Assembly: GCF_009765685.1 (NCBI RefSeq)
Contig: NZ_LMUY01000103.1
Coordinates: forward strand, 97,955 to 161,954
DNA: 64,000 nucleotides
From: Acidisphaera sp. L21
Lineage (GTDB): Bacteria > Pseudomonadota > Alphaproteobacteria > Acetobacterales > Acetobacteraceae
Direction: 5' to 3'
This document shows positions 7,032 to 16,644 of the stretch, piece after piece. Numbering within the stretch: the stretch's first letter is position 1; each line of letters begins with the position of its first letter. Below the pieces are notes generated by a model that was not told the DNA's origin, did no database searches, and saw nothing but the letters and a program-made list of their open reading frames with translations. The translations under genes were made by a program, and so were the position numbers.

Positions 7032-8183
7032 TCAGGCGGTCCGCTGCGCCAACGGGACGAACTTGCGATCCTCGGGCCCGGTGTAGTTGGCCGTCGGCCG
7101 GATGATCTTGTTGTCGATCCGTTGCTCGATCACATGGGCCGCCCAACCCGACGTGCGGGCGATGACGAACAATGGCGTGAACATCGCGGTCGGCACCCGC
7201 ATCGTGTGATACGACACCGCACTGAACCAATCGAGATTGGGGAACATCTTCTTTGTGTCCGCCATCACGACTTCCAGCCGCTCCGCGATGTCGAAGATGG
7301 CCAGATTGCCGTCGGCAGCGGCCAATTCCTTGGCCACGCCCTTGATGACGACGTTGCGGGGGTCAGACACGGTGTAGACCGGATGGCCGAACCCGATCAC
7401 CACTTCCTTATTGGCGACCCGGCGCCGCACATCCGCCTCTGCCTCATCCGCGTTGGCGTAGCGCTGCTGGATTTCCAGCGCGACCTCGTTCGCCCCGCCA
7501 TGCTTCGGCCCCCGTAGCGCCCCGATGCCGCCCACGATGGCGCTGTACATATCCGACCCCGTCCCCGCCACGACGCGCGTGGTGAAGGTGGACGCGTTGA
7601 ACTCGTGCTCCGCATACAGGTTCAGCGAGGTGTGCATCGCCCTTACCCAGGCTTCGGACGGCTTTTCGCCATGCAGCAGATTCAGGAAATGGCCGCCAAT
7701 GCTGTCGTCGTCGGTTTCGACCTCGATCCGCTTGCCGTTGGTCGACCAGTGATACCAATACAGCAACATTGGCCCCAGGCACGCCATCAGCCGATCGGCG
7801 ATATCGCGCGCACCTGGGTGATTGTGGTCGTCCTTCTCCGGCAGCACGCAGCCCAACGCCGACACGCCAGTGCGCATGACGTCCATTGGGTGCGTCGCCG
7901 GCGGCAATGCCTCCAGCACGCTGCGCACGGCGGCGGGCAGGCCGCGCATCGCATGCAGCTTCGACTTATAGGCCCGCAACTGCGCCTCGGTCGGCAGCGC
8001 GCCGTGCACCAGCAGATGGGCGATTTCCTCGAACTCGCATGTCTCGGCGATCTCTAGGATGTCGTAGCCGCGATAATGCAGATCATTGCCGGTGCGGCCG
8101 ACCGTGCAAAGTGCAGTATTTCCCGCCGTAATCCCGGATAAGGCGACGGATTTCTTCGGCTTCGGACCGGTGGTCTCGGACAA
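7032..8183 (-). CDS. prpC: 2-methylcitrate synthase PrpC
   Basis: Condenses propionyl-CoA with oxaloacetate to 2-methylcitrate, the entry step of the methylcitrate cycle. The 383-residue protein has the citrate-synthase fold with active-site histidines in [10 protein letters not shown] and [13 protein letters not shown] and the catalytic aspartate in [10 protein letters not shown]. The short length, N-terminal GLxG-type segment and [17 protein letters not shown] start are those of PrpC rather than the longer GltA. The start codon is TTG at 8183 with GGAG 8 nt upstream. It lies 68 bp after prpD, so the two should form an operon, with a strong hairpin in the gap. Confidence 0.93.
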   Translation of the reverse strand: MSETTGPKPKKSVALSGITAGNTALCTVGRTGNDLHYRGYDILEIAETCEFEEIAHLLVHGALPTEAQLRAYKSKLHAMRGLPAAVRSVLEALPPATHPMDVMRTGVSALGCVLPEKDDHNHPGARDIADRLMACLGPMLLYWYHWSTNGKRIEVETDDDSIGGHFLNLLHGEKPSEAWVRAMHTSLNLYAEHEFNASTFTTRVVAGTGSDMYSAIVGGIGALRGPKHGGANEVALEIQQRYANADEAEADVRRRVANKEVVIGFGHPVYTVSDPRNVVIKGVAKELAAADGNLAIFDIAERLEVVMADTKKMFPNLDWFSAVSYHTMRVPTAMFTPLFVIARTSGWAAHVIEQRIDNKIIRPTANYTGPEDRKFVPLAQRTA

Positions 8184-8213
8184 CGTATTTCTCCTTCAGG
8201 AACAGTCTCGCCT

Positions 8214-8243
8214 GCATGTGGCCCGGCGTGACGGGCCACATGC
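8214..8243 (-). promoter_or_regulatory. Strong hairpin in the prpD-prpC gap
   Basis: GCATGTGGCCCG (8214-8225) and CGGGCCACATGC (8232-8243) form a perfect 12-bp stem with a 6-nt loop between prpD and prpC. There is no U-tract. It could stabilise the prpD end of the mRNA or partly attenuate read-through into prpC. Confidence 0.6.
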
Positions 8244-8251
8244 GATCGATC

Positions 8252-9751
8252 TCAGAAGATGCCGGGGTTTGGCTCCACCAGGGAGCCGGCCGGCATCGCG
8301 ACGTTCAAGCGATGCAACTCCCCCGCGGGCAGCGACGCAAGATCCTGCACCGCATCCAGGAACCGCGTGGCTTCCTTCGGCGCGATCAGCCCCTCGGTCA
8401 TCACGTTGAACTTGCCGATATAATCGTCCCGCTGCCACGGCGTGGCGCCCAGCGGGTGCGCGTTCGCGATCGCCATCTCGTCCACGATCACTTCGCCGCT
8501 CTTCATCGTAATCTCGATCCGCGCGCCAAACGCCAGCTCGTTCGGGTCTCGCGAGTGGTAACGCTTGGTCCAGGCCGGGTCTTCCATGGTCTCGATCTTG
8601 TGCCACAGCTCCACCGTATCCTTCCGCCCGGCGCGTTTCGGCGCATAGCTGTCGACGTGGTGCCATTTGCCGTCCTGCAGTGCGACCGCGAAGATGTACA
8701 TGATCGAATGGTCCAGCGTCTCGCGGCTGGCCTTCGGGTCCATCTTCTGCGGGTCGTTGGCGCCAGTGCCGATCACGTAATGCGTGTGGTGGCTGGTGTG
8801 GATCACCACCTTCTCCACCTGACGCGTGTCGCCCACCTTCTCGCGCATGCGGAACGCGAGGTCGATCAGCGCCTGGCTCTGATATTCGGCCGAGTGCTCC
8901 TTCGTGTAGGAGTCCATGATCGCCCGCTTCGGCTCCTTCGGCGCTGGAAGGGGCACGGTGTATCGCGCGTCCTTCCCGTCCAGCATCCAGGCGATCACGC
9001 TGTCCTCGCCTTCGTATACCGGAGACGGCGCGCCCTCACCGCGCATCGCCCGGTCCACCGCCTCGATCGCCAGCTTGCCCGCGTGCGCCGGCGCATAGGC
9101 CTTCCACGAGCTGATCTCGCCCTTGCGCGACTGCCGCGTGGTGAAGCTGACATGCACCGCCTGTTGCACCGCCTGATAGATCACGTCCGTCTTCAGCCCC
9201 AGCAGCGTGCCGATGCCCGCTGCCTGCGCTGGGCAAAGATGGGCGATATGGTCGATCTTATGCTCGTGCAGGCAAATTGCCCGCACCAGGTCGATCTGGA
9301 CCTCGTAGCCCGTGGCTAGCCCGCGGATCAGGTCTGCGCCCGACTTGTCCAGCGTCTGCGCCACCGCCAGGATCGGCGGGATGTTGTCGCCGGGGTGGGA
9401 GTAATCGGCCGCCAGGAAAGTGTCGTGCATGTCTAGCTCGCGCACCGCCGTCCCGTTCGCCCAGGCCGCCCACTCCGGGCTCACCCGCTTGTTGGACGCC
9501 ACGCCGAACACCGTGGCACCGCCCTTGCGCAGATGGCCCATCGCCATGCCCCGGGCCGAAATCGGTGCCGACCGGTTCACCGATGCAATTGCCACCGCCG
9601 CGTTGTCGATGATGCGGTTGACGATCATGTCGGCAACGTCGCGCTGGACCTTCACCTTATCGGCGGCCACCGCGGCGATCTTCCACGCCAACTGGTCTTC
9701 CCGCTTCAACACGTCTTTGGATGGATGGACGCGGACGTCATGGCTCAGCAT
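8252..9751 (-). CDS. prpD: 2-methylcitrate dehydratase PrpD
   Basis: Dehydrates 2-methylcitrate to 2-methyl-cis-aconitate. The 499-residue protein is full length for the MmgE/PrpD family: [13 protein letters not shown] near residue 50, [29 protein letters not shown] (substrate-site DMxDxxL and SHPGD motifs), and a C-terminal YxSRDP, NAHPLGA region. The ATG at 9751 is preceded by GGGAG at 8 nt; the ORF extension to 9793 lacks support. It is first in the prpDC operon. No prpB (methylisocitrate lyase) or prpR is adjacent, so those functions must be encoded elsewhere. Confidence 0.95.
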   Translation of the reverse strand: MLSHDVRVHPSKDVLKREDQLAWKIAAVAADKVKVQRDVADMIVNRIIDNAAVAIASVNRSAPISARGMAMGHLRKGGATVFGVASNKRVSPEWAAWANGTAVRELDMHDTFLAADYSHPGDNIPPILAVAQTLDKSGADLIRGLATGYEVQIDLVRAICLHEHKIDHIAHLCPAQAAGIGTLLGLKTDVIYQAVQQAVHVSFTTRQSRKGEISSWKAYAPAHAGKLAIEAVDRAMRGEGAPSPVYEGEDSVIAWMLDGKDARYTVPLPAPKEPKRAIMDSYTKEHSAEYQSQALIDLAFRMREKVGDTRQVEKVVIHTSHHTHYVIGTGANDPQKMDPKASRETLDHSIMYIFAVALQDGKWHHVDSYAPKRAGRKDTVELWHKIETMEDPAWTKRYHSRDPNELAFGARIEITMKSGEVIVDEMAIANAHPLGATPWQRDDYIGKFNVMTEGLIAPKEATRFLDAVQDLASLPAGELHRLNVAMPAGSLVEPNPGIF

Positions 9752-9955
9752 GCAAGGGCTCCCTGTAACTTCATCTGTGTAACTTTGTCGCAACTAACAT
9801 CGTCGCAGCACAATATTATCAAGGCTTCCTAGGAGCCGCCGTGCACCGGGGCAAGCCGCGCGCCTACCAGAATCGCAGGAAACCGCAGCCCGGCATTGGC
9901 ACTCGCCTTGTCGTCCGGCAAACTCTAACGTGCCGGTAGGGAGTGCAGTAACGAC
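9752..9955. promoter_or_regulatory. Divergent control region prpD / aaeB
   Basis: This 204-bp gap separates prpD from the efflux operon. On the minus strand TTGATA is followed after 17 bp by TGTTAG, a possible weak prpD promoter. The hexamer TGCGAC occurs twice 15 bp apart just after it (GCTGCGACGATG and GTTGCGACAAAG), a possible regulator half-site pair. Neither element is proven. Confidence 0.3.
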
Positions 9956-11869
9956 TTGTCAGCAACAACGGCGTCACCGACCGAGCCGCTACTGGAGTTG
10001 CCGGGCTTCTTCCCCGACGCGATTGGTTTCGCGCTTCGCACCACCTGCTCGCTGCTACTGGCCTACCTGGTTTCCTTCACCATCCAACTCGACACCGCGT
10101 CCAGTGCCGGGCTGTGCGTCGCCATCGTGGCGCAGCCGACGCCGGGCATGACGACATCGAAGGCGATCTACCGCACCATCGGCACGATCCTCGGTGGCAT
10201 CGCGGCGATCGTGCTCATCGCGCTGTTCCCGCAGGACCGCACCATGCTGCTATGCCTATTCGCGCTGTGGCTCGGCGCCTGCACCTTCGTCGCCTCGTTG
10301 CTACGCGACTTCCGGTCCTATGGCGCGGTGCTCTGCGGCTACACAGTCGGCATCATCGCCGTCGCCGGCATCGACACGCCGGATGCTGCATTTCTCTCCG
10401 CGCTCAACCGCGTCGCCGCAATCCTCATCGGCATCGCCTCGGTCGCCGTCGTAAACCTGCTGTTTTCCCGCATGTCCGCCTTCCACGACCTGCTGGCCGC
10501 ATTGCAGCAACGGGTTGCGGACGCCGAGGCCGTCTCTATCGCTGCGCTTGCCGGCCACAAACTGCCCCGGGAACCGCTGACCGCGCGAATCGGTGCCGGC
10601 ATCCTGGGTCTGCGCACGCAGGCCGGCTTCGCTGCGGCTGAACTCCCCGACGGCCGCAATCGCCGGGCTGGCGCCACCGCCACCATCGCAGGGCTGCTCG
10701 GCATGATCTCCGCCGCCCGCGCCATCTCGGTCGCCCTGCAGCAGCCAACCAGCGAGCAAACCCGGCGCGCCATGGCCCATGCCTCCGCCCAGTTGAGCGG
10801 TTCGGAGCCTCGGGCCGCACTGGATTGCCCGCCCGAAACCCCCATTGCCGCATCGCTGCTGGACCGTGCCAACGAACTACTATCCCAGCACGACATCGTC
10901 CGGGACGGATTGCGCACCCTGGCCGAGGGTGAAGGCACGTCCATCCAGGTCGACCTGCCGGAGCACCGGGATTGGATCGGCGCGGCGCTGAGCGCGGTGC
11001 GCACGATTATCGCCGTCGGTCTGGGCGCTGTCTTTTGCATCTATGCCGGCTGGTCCGGCGCGACGTTGTTGCTGGTGCAACAGGCTGCCTTTACGGCGCT
11101 GCTGGGAATGACCCCCAATCCCTCCGCCGGGGCCGTGAATTTTTGCTTCTGCCTGCCACCCGCTGCGTTGGCCGCCGGCGTCATCGGTTACCTCGTCCTG
11201 CCGCAAACCTCCGGCTTCGTCCCTTTCGCGCTGGCCGTTGGCGGGGTCTTTTTCCTCTTTTGCCTCGCTGCCCGGCATCCTAAAACCGCCGCCTATGGCC
11301 CAGGTCTGCTACTCTACTTCGCCCTCATCCTATCCCCCGCCAATACCGAGAGCTTCGATCTGTCCTCCTTCATGAACAACGTCATGGTGCAGGCCCTGGC
11401 GGTGCTGTTCATGCTCATCGCATTCCGCTTCATTCTGCCCGTCTCCCGCGAGCGTCGGCTGTTCCGCATCGCCGACTCCATCGGCCAACGGTTGCGGCGA
11501 TCGATCGATGGCGAGCTGCCACGCCACGGCCCAATCTCCGCGCGGTGCCTCCGGTTCGACCGGCTGGCGCAGGCGCAAATCTGGCTCGGCCGCGAAACCC
11601 CTGCCCGCGTTGCCGTGCTTGAGCGCCTATCCGCCTTCAGCGAACTCGACTCCGCCCTGCGCCGCGCTTGGACGGGGATGCGCGCGCTGGGCCTGCCTAT
11701 GCCTCTGCGTGAGCCAGACGCAATGGAGGCCGCCTCAACCGAATTACTCGCCAGCGACCGCCCGAAATCCGACATGCTCGTCCACGCCGCCGCCGGCCTT
11801 TACGGCTCTGCCCTACTGATGCGCCAGCATCACCGCGCCCTGCAGCGCTACGGCGTGATCGACGCCTGA
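9956..11869 (+). CDS. FUSC/AaeB-family inner-membrane efflux protein
   Basis: A 637-residue membrane protein of the FUSC family, comparable to AaeB of the aromatic carboxylic acid exporter. It shows two hydrophobic halves: helices at about residues 25-170 (LLLAYLVSFTIQL, TIGTILGGIAAIVLIALF, AAILIGIASVAVVNLLF) and again at about 345-490 (ILVGLGAVFC-like, LLVQQAAFTALLG, ALAVLFMLIAFRF), separated by a cytoplasmic domain. The start is a TTG at 9956, chosen because no good ATG precedes the first helix. It is followed 3 bp later by an AaeX-type gene and then a membrane-fusion gene. The substrate is unknown. Confidence 0.88.
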   Translation: MSATTASPTEPLLELPGFFPDAIGFALRTTCSLLLAYLVSFTIQLDTASSAGLCVAIVAQPTPGMTTSKAIYRTIGTILGGIAAIVLIALFPQDRTMLLCLFALWLGACTFVASLLRDFRSYGAVLCGYTVGIIAVAGIDTPDAAFLSALNRVAAILIGIASVAVVNLLFSRMSAFHDLLAALQQRVADAEAVSIAALAGHKLPREPLTARIGAGILGLRTQAGFAAAELPDGRNRRAGATATIAGLLGMISAARAISVALQQPTSEQTRRAMAHASAQLSGSEPRAALDCPPETPIAASLLDRANELLSQHDIVRDGLRTLAEGEGTSIQVDLPEHRDWIGAALSAVRTIIAVGLGAVFCIYAGWSGATLLLVQQAAFTALLGMTPNPSAGAVNFCFCLPPAALAAGVIGYLVLPQTSGFVPFALAVGGVFFLFCLAARHPKTAAYGPGLLLYFALILSPANTESFDLSSFMNNVMVQALAVLFMLIAFRFILPVSRERRLFRIADSIGQRLRRSIDGELPRHGPISARCLRFDRLAQAQIWLGRETPARVAVLERLSAFSELDSALRRAWTGMRALGLPMPLREPDAMEAASTELLASDRPKSDMLVHAAAGLYGSALLMRQHHRALQRYGVIDA

Positions 11870-11872
11870 GGC

Positions 11873-12067
11873 ATGTGGCGCGAGACAAACATCGACGGCG
11901 TGTTCATTTCGCCACTGGTGGCCTACATGATCGGCGCACTCGTCGTGTATATTCCGCTGCGCTGGCTTCTCGTGCGCCTGCGCCTACAACGCTGGGTCTG
12001 GAACCCATTGCTGGTGGAGGCTGGGATCTATGTCTGCATCCTCGGCATTCTGGTCGGCGTGTTCTAG
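11873..12067 (+). CDS. DUF1656 / AaeX-like small membrane protein
   Basis: A 64-residue protein with two transmembrane helices (ISPLVAYMIGALVVYIPLRWLL and PLLVEAGIYVCILGILVGVF) and the DUF1656 family signature of conserved aromatic residues. It sits between the FUSC transporter (3-bp gap) and the fusion protein, the exact arrangement of aaeXAB-type operons. The role of AaeX is not well understood; it probably belongs to the same export complex. Confidence 0.85.
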   Translation: MWRETNIDGVFISPLVAYMIGALVVYIPLRWLLVRLRLQRWVWNPLLVEAGIYVCILGILVGVF

Positions 12068-12113
12068 ACCGATGACGCTGCTTCCCCACCCCGCAACGAA
12101 AGGCTGATCCTGC

Positions 12114-13031
12114 GTGTTTGGACGCGCCCGCCGCGCACTGCGCATCGCCATCACCCTCGCCATCCTCGCCGCGGCCTGCGTCGCCGGCGTGGTAATCTGG
12201 AACCACTACGTCACCGGGCCCTGGACGCGGGACGGCCAGGTGCTCGCCAACGTCGTCAACATCGCGCCTGAGGTCGCTGGCCGGGTTACCAAGCTGTACG
12301 TTGTCGACAACCAGACGGTGCACAAGGGCGACCCCCTCTACGAGATCGACCCACTAGACTATCAGGTTGCGGTCGCTACCGCGCAGGCAAACGTGAACAG
12401 CAAGCTCGCCGATATGAAGCTGAAGCAGATCGAGGCAAAACGCCGCGCTATCCTCACCACCCTGTCCACCTCAGACGAGGAGCGCCAGACTTACGGCGCC
12501 AACGCGGACGTCGCGGCTGCGGCCTACGCCACCGCCATCGCGCAACTCAGCCAGGCGCACATCAACCTGGACCGCACCCACGTCGTATCGCCCGTCAACG
12601 GCTACATCACGAACCTGCTGCTGCGGGAGGGCGATTACGCCACCACCGGCACCCGCAATATCTCCATCCTGGACAGCGACAGCTTCTGGATTGCCGGGTA
12701 TTTCGAGGAAACTAAGCTCAGCGGCATTCGTCTCGGCGACCCGGCCATCGCCTCCCTCATGGGATATCGCGACCCGGTGCAGGGACACGTCGAGAGCCTT
12801 GCCCGCGGCATCAACACGCCGAACACCGACCCGGGCAATCTGGGCCTGGCTTCGGTAAGCCCCGTCTTCACCTGGGTGCGCCTCGCGCAACGCATCCCGG
12901 TTCGTATTCACATCGACCAAGTGCCCGATGCGGTTCACCTGGCCGCCGGGATGACGGCGACCGTCTCTGTCGGTCCGGGCGTCCAGCCGAACTCGCTACA
13001 CGGCGCCCTATCGCGCGCCGCGTCTCCCTAG
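12114..13031 (+). CDS. HlyD/AaeA-type membrane fusion protein
   Basis: Periplasmic adaptor that links the FUSC transporter to an outer-membrane channel. The 305-residue protein has one N-terminal membrane anchor (ITLAILAAACVAGVVIW), a lipoyl/barrel-sandwich half (VNIAPEVAGRVTKLYVVDNQTVHKGDPLYEIDP), a short helical hairpin (about residues 85-150), the second half-motif VVSPVNGYITNLLLREGDYA, and a beta-barrel domain ending with LAAGMTATVSV. The start is GTG at 12114 with AAAGG about 10 nt upstream. No TolC-like gene is adjacent, so the outer-membrane partner is encoded elsewhere. Confidence 0.92.
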   Translation: MFGRARRALRIAITLAILAAACVAGVVIWNHYVTGPWTRDGQVLANVVNIAPEVAGRVTKLYVVDNQTVHKGDPLYEIDPLDYQVAVATAQANVNSKLADMKLKQIEAKRRAILTTLSTSDEERQTYGANADVAAAAYATAIAQLSQAHINLDRTHVVSPVNGYITNLLLREGDYATTGTRNISILDSDSFWIAGYFEETKLSGIRLGDPAIASLMGYRDPVQGHVESLARGINTPNTDPGNLGLASVSPVFTWVRLAQRIPVRIHIDQVPDAVHLAAGMTATVSVGPGVQPNSLHGALSRAASP

Positions 13032-13306
13032 CCAGTAATGCGCGGACGCGCGACCCCGCCCCCCGGCGGCACCAGGCCTTTTTGCTGCATGCAGCGATGC
13101 GCCGCATCGATCTTGGCGTATTTCAATTGATCGAGGTGGTTGAGCCGGAAGCTATCGCTGCCCGTACCTTTCAGGATCAAATCCTTCACCACCGGATCGG
13201 CATAAACCTGATCCTCACAAGCGGCCGGGATTGGCGCACTCGGCGCCTCGTCTATCGAACATCCCGACAAGAGGGCGATCGCCGCCAGCGCACCCAACGC
13301 TCTCAT
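13028..13306 (-). CDS. Small hypothetical lipoprotein
   Basis: A 92-residue secreted lipoprotein: signal peptide MRALGALAAIALLSGC with lipobox LSGC (lipidated Cys16), then a mature domain with two further cysteines (AACEDQVYADP and AAHRCMQQKG) that may form a disulfide. The ATG at 13306 overlaps the end of nudC in an ATGA, so it is translationally coupled to nudC. No function is recognised. Its last 4 bases overlap the end of the convergent fusion-protein gene. Confidence 0.75.
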   Translation of the reverse strand: MRALGALAAIALLSGCSIDEAPSAPIPAACEDQVYADPVVKDLILKGTGSDSFRLNHLDQLKYAKIDAAHRCMQQKGLVPPGGGVARPRITG

Positions 13307-14208
13307 ACCGCCAACCAATCTTCGATCAGGCGTCGGGCGATGCTATCGGCTCGCGGCAGGGCAAAGCCATTGGCTTTCGCATTCTTCATTTCGTCGCGGG
13401 TGAACCAGCGCGCATCGGTCAATTCGTCATCATCCAGGATGATCTCCTCCGTCAGCCCTTCGGCATAAAATCCCAGCATGATGCTGCCGGGGAACGGCCA
13501 AGGCTGGCTGCTGTGATAGCGCACGTTCGTCACCGCCACACCCGACTCTTCCAATACCTCGCGAGCGACAGCTTCCTCCAGGCTTTCGCCCGGTTCGACG
13601 AAGCCCGCCAGGGTTGAATACATGACGCTGTTGGGAAACCGCGCGGAATGGCCCAGCAGCGCCTTGTCCCCGCGCGTCACCAGCATGATCACCGCCGGGT
13701 CGGTCCGGGGAAAATGATGAGTATTACACTGGGTGCAGGCCATCACGTTGCCAGCAGCGTGTGGCTGGCAGGCCGCGCCGCACAAGCCGCAGAATTTATG
13801 CCGGCTGCGCCAATGCATCAGCCCGCGGGCATGCGCCAGAATGGCCGCCTGCTCCCGCGGCAGGCCCGCACCGATCGTCCGCAACTCGTTGAATTCGCCG
13901 CCGGTCGGCACCAGCGGCAACGGGTCCTCCGCCGGGCTCAGATCGACCGCAAACGTCGAAACGCCGCCGGCATTGCCCAGGAATGCCCAGCCAAACCCCT
14001 CGACCGACAGCCCACCTGGGAACACCGCCGTCGGCGTGCCATCCTCCGCCGTACCGAAATAATTCCGGCCGCGCCAAATCGGCACGAACTGCGTGGTCGG
14101 ATCGGCCAACGTGTCCTCCACCCATCCGACATCCGTCCGCAGGTGGGAGGCACGGTCCAACGGACTACCCGTGTAGGCGTTGGGGCGACTTGGCGTGATG
14201 TTGTTCAT
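13303..14208 (-). CDS. nudC: NAD+ diphosphatase NudC
   Basis: Nudix hydrolase that cleaves NADH to NMNH plus AMP and can remove NAD caps from RNA. It has the zinc ribbon FCGLCGAACQPHAAGNVMAC with four cysteines (last C in CTQC), the full Nudix box from GFVEPGESLEEAVAREVLEESG, and the NudC signature SQPWPFPGSIMLGF just after it. The ATG at 14208 gives 301 residues; an upstream in-frame ATG at 14259 preceded by GGTGAG is a possible alternative start. It is the first gene of a two-gene unit with the lipoprotein. Confidence 0.94.
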   Translation of the reverse strand: MNNITPSRPNAYTGSPLDRASHLRTDVGWVEDTLADPTTQFVPIWRGRNYFGTAEDGTPTAVFPGGLSVEGFGWAFLGNAGGVSTFAVDLSPAEDPLPLVPTGGEFNELRTIGAGLPREQAAILAHARGLMHWRSRHKFCGLCGAACQPHAAGNVMACTQCNTHHFPRTDPAVIMLVTRGDKALLGHSARFPNSVMYSTLAGFVEPGESLEEAVAREVLEESGVAVTNVRYHSSQPWPFPGSIMLGFYAEGLTEEIILDDDELTDARWFTRDEMKNAKANGFALPRADSIARRLIEDWLAV

Positions 14209-14308
14209 TCCGTCCGACCGTGGCACGGCCTTCGGCACTCGGCAACTGGATGCAGACATCTCACCGCACCACCTTGCCCCACCCCCCACACCCCGTGATA
14301 TACCCCTC

Positions 14309-14407
14309 GTGGGGAGCCGGTTGCGGACGGTCGCCTTGCCAACCCGGTCAGGTCCGGAAGGAAGCAGCCGCAGTGAGTTCCGCCCGGGTCGTGGTCCGGT
14401 TCCCCAC
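14309..14407 (+). ncRNA. ffs: Signal recognition particle RNA (4.5S type)
   Basis: The region contains the near-invariant apical sequence TCAGGTCCGGAAGGAAGCAGC of SRP RNA. Its flanks pair: GGGGAGCCGG (14311-14320) with CCGGTTCCCC (14396-14405), one G-U pair, extended by GT/AC. Length of about 99 nt fits the small bacterial form. The RNA, with Ffh, targets nascent membrane proteins to SecYEG. It lies immediately upstream of dnaX, a classical bacterial arrangement. Confidence 0.95.
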
Positions 14408-14442
14408 CCTACTACTCATGACGAGGAGGCCTGGCGCCGCTG

Positions 14443-16272
14443 ATGTCTGGCCTGTTCGGAGATGCGCCAGCTGAGGAAGCGCCGCCACAAGCTGGCGCCG
14501 GCCTGTTCGGTGACACGCTGCCCACGACCGCGGCCACGCCCTACCGCGTCCTCGCCCGTAAATACCGCCCGACCCGGTTTGAGGACCTGATTGGCCAGGA
14601 CGTGATGGTGCGCACCCTGCGCAACGCGTTCTCGCTCAATCGAATCGCCCACGCCTTTATGCTCACCGGCGTCCGCGGGGTGGGGAAAACCACCACGGCC
14701 CGCATTATCGCCCGAGCGCTCAATTGCATCGGGCCCGACGGCCAGGGCGGTCCCACGGCCACGCCCTGCGGCATCTGCGCAAACTGCACCGCCATCCTCG
14801 CCGACCGCCACCCAGACGTGATCGAGATGGACGCCGCCACCCGCAACAAGGTGGACGATGCGCGCGAGATCATCGAGGCCGTGCGCTACAAACCGCTCCA
14901 GGCCCGCACCAAGGTCTTCATCCTCGACGAAGTCCACATGCTCACGACCCAGGCCTTCAACGCCCTGTTGAAGACGCTGGAGGAGCCGCCGCCCCACATC
15001 ATCTTCATCTTCGCCACCACCGAGATCCGCAAGGTTCCCATCACGGTGCTGTCCCGCTGCCAGCGTTTCGACCTGCGCCGCATCTCCGCCGCCGAGTTGG
15101 CCAGCCTGTTCACCCGCGTCGCCACGGCCGAAACCGTGGCCGTCGCCCCCGCCGCGATGGACCTGATCGCCCGTGCCGCGGACGGCTCCGCCCGCGATGG
15201 CCTGAGCCTGCTGGACCAGGCGATCGCCCGCATGGAGGGCGCGGAGGTCACAGCCGCCGAAGTCACCGATATGCTGGGGCTGGCTGACCGGCAGTTGGTG
15301 TTCGACCTGATGGAGGCCATCGCCGCCGGCGACGTCCGCACAGCCCTGGACATCACCGACCGCGCCCACGCCTTCGGCGCCGATCTTGGCACCATCCTCA
15401 CCGACCTGGTGGAGTTGGTGCACATGCTCACCCGGCTCCGCTCCGTACCCGAGCTCCGCGACGGTTTGGCGCTTCCAGAAGCCGAGCGTACTCGCGGCGC
15501 CGCCTTGGCCGACCGCCTGTCCGTCCCCGTACTCAGCCGCGCCTGGCAGATGCTGCTGAAGGGTCTGACCGAGGTCGAATCCGCCCCCGACCGCCGGGCC
15601 GCGGCCGAGATGGTACTGATCCGCCTCTGCCATGTCGCCGACGTGCCGCCTCCCGGCGACCTTGTCCGCCGCCTCACCGCAGAGGGCACTACCACCACCG
15701 CATTACCACTTGCGCCCCCACAATCCGGTGGCGGCGCCCGTGCCATATCCAGCGGCGGCGCCATGGCTGCTCGTGCCCCGGAACCGGAGGCACTGACAGC
15801 AGCACCCGCCCCGCGCCTGGCCAATTTCCGCGACGTCGTCGCGCTCTGCTCCGGCCGCGATCCCACGCTTCACAGTCACATGCGCCACTCCGTGCATCTG
15901 GTCCGCTTCGCCCCGGGTATCATCGAGCTACGTCCAGAACCCGTCGCCCCGCGCGACCTCGCACCGCGCCTGGCGGCCCTGCTACTGGCCGAATCCGGCA
16001 CGCGCTGGACCATCGCCTTGTCCACCGCACTAGGCGAACCCACGATCGGTGAGCAGGGCGACGCCGCCGAACTCACCCGGCGCGACACCGCTGCGGCCCA
16101 CCCGCTGGTCCTTGCCATACTGGAAGCCTTCCCCGGCGCCACCATCGGCAAAGTGCGGGACAGCGCGATGGACGAATATGGACTACCCGCCACCCCGATG
16201 GCCTTGGGCGAGCCTGACATGCCCGACTTCGCCCCGCCGGACGCCGAGCCGGCCGATATGATGGAGGATTGA
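14443..16272 (+). CDS. dnaX: DNA polymerase III subunits gamma/tau
   Basis: Clamp-loader ATPase that loads the beta clamp at replication forks. The 609-residue protein shows [19 protein letters not shown], Walker [14 protein letters not shown] (about residue 74), a four-cysteine zinc module (CGICANC with a more distal pair), Walker [26 protein letters not shown], and sensor 1 [20 protein letters not shown]. The C-terminal third is the tau region that contacts polymerase. No A-rich slippery heptamer was seen, so the Escherichia type of frameshifted gamma is not predicted. It follows the SRP RNA gene and precedes ybaB by 4 bp. Confidence 0.97.
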   Translation: MSGLFGDAPAEEAPPQAGAGLFGDTLPTTAATPYRVLARKYRPTRFEDLIGQDVMVRTLRNAFSLNRIAHAFMLTGVRGVGKTTTARIIARALNCIGPDGQGGPTATPCGICANCTAILADRHPDVIEMDAATRNKVDDAREIIEAVRYKPLQARTKVFILDEVHMLTTQAFNALLKTLEEPPPHIIFIFATTEIRKVPITVLSRCQRFDLRRISAAELASLFTRVATAETVAVAPAAMDLIARAADGSARDGLSLLDQAIARMEGAEVTAAEVTDMLGLADRQLVFDLMEAIAAGDVRTALDITDRAHAFGADLGTILTDLVELVHMLTRLRSVPELRDGLALPEAERTRGAALADRLSVPVLSRAWQMLLKGLTEVESAPDRRAAAEMVLIRLCHVADVPPPGDLVRRLTAEGTTTTALPLAPPQSGGGARAISSGGAMAARAPEPEALTAAPAPRLANFRDVVALCSGRDPTLHSHMRHSVHLVRFAPGIIELRPEPVAPRDLAPRLAALLLAESGTRWTIALSTALGEPTIGEQGDAAELTRRDTAAAHPLVLAILEAFPGATIGKVRDSAMDEYGLPATPMALGEPDMPDFAPPDAEPADMMED

Positions 16273-16276
16273 TCCG

Positions 16277-16600
16277 ATGAAGAACCTTGCCGGCCTCATG
16301 AAGCAGGCCAGCCAGATGCAGTCCAAAATGGCCGAGATGCAGGCTAAGATGGAGGCAATGGAGATCGAGGGTAGCTCCGGCGCCGGCATGGTCCATGTCG
16401 TCATGTCCGGAAAGGGCGATCTGAAGCGCGTCCGGCTCGACCCCAAGCTGCTCGACCCGGCGGAGGCTGAGATGGTACAAGACCTCCTCATCGCCGCCCA
16501 CGCCGACGCCCGCCGCAAACTGGAGGCGGAGACGGCCACGGAGATGGAGAAGGTGACCGGCGGCATGCCCCTACCCGGCGGCTTCAAACTCCCATTCTAG
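16277..16600 (+). CDS. Nucleoid-associated protein YbaB/EbfC
   Basis: A 107-residue DNA-binding protein of the YbaB/EbfC family. It has the N-terminal Met/Gln-rich helix ([36 protein letters not shown]), the central [21 protein letters not shown] strand region, and a second helix with [28 protein letters not shown]. It starts 4 bp after dnaX, the conserved dnaX-ybaB order. recR, which normally follows, is not present; a glycosidase gene lies downstream. Confidence 0.95.
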   Translation: MKNLAGLMKQASQMQSKMAEMQAKMEAMEIEGSSGAGMVHVVMSGKGDLKRVRLDPKLLDPAEAEMVQDLLIAAHADARRKLEAETATEMEKVTGGMPLPGGFKLPF

Positions 16601-16644
16601 CCGACAGCTCTCTGCTGCTCGGTTTAATCGGCAGCCGAGCGGCG

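Noticed and set aside
14416-15633. 405-codon minus-strand ORF over dnaX
   Set aside because: Antisense shadow of dnaX with Gly/Gln/Val-rich low-complexity sequence.
14443-16272. Programmed frameshift in dnaX
   Set aside because: No A-rich or other X XXY YYZ heptamer was seen; the long tau form alone is predicted.
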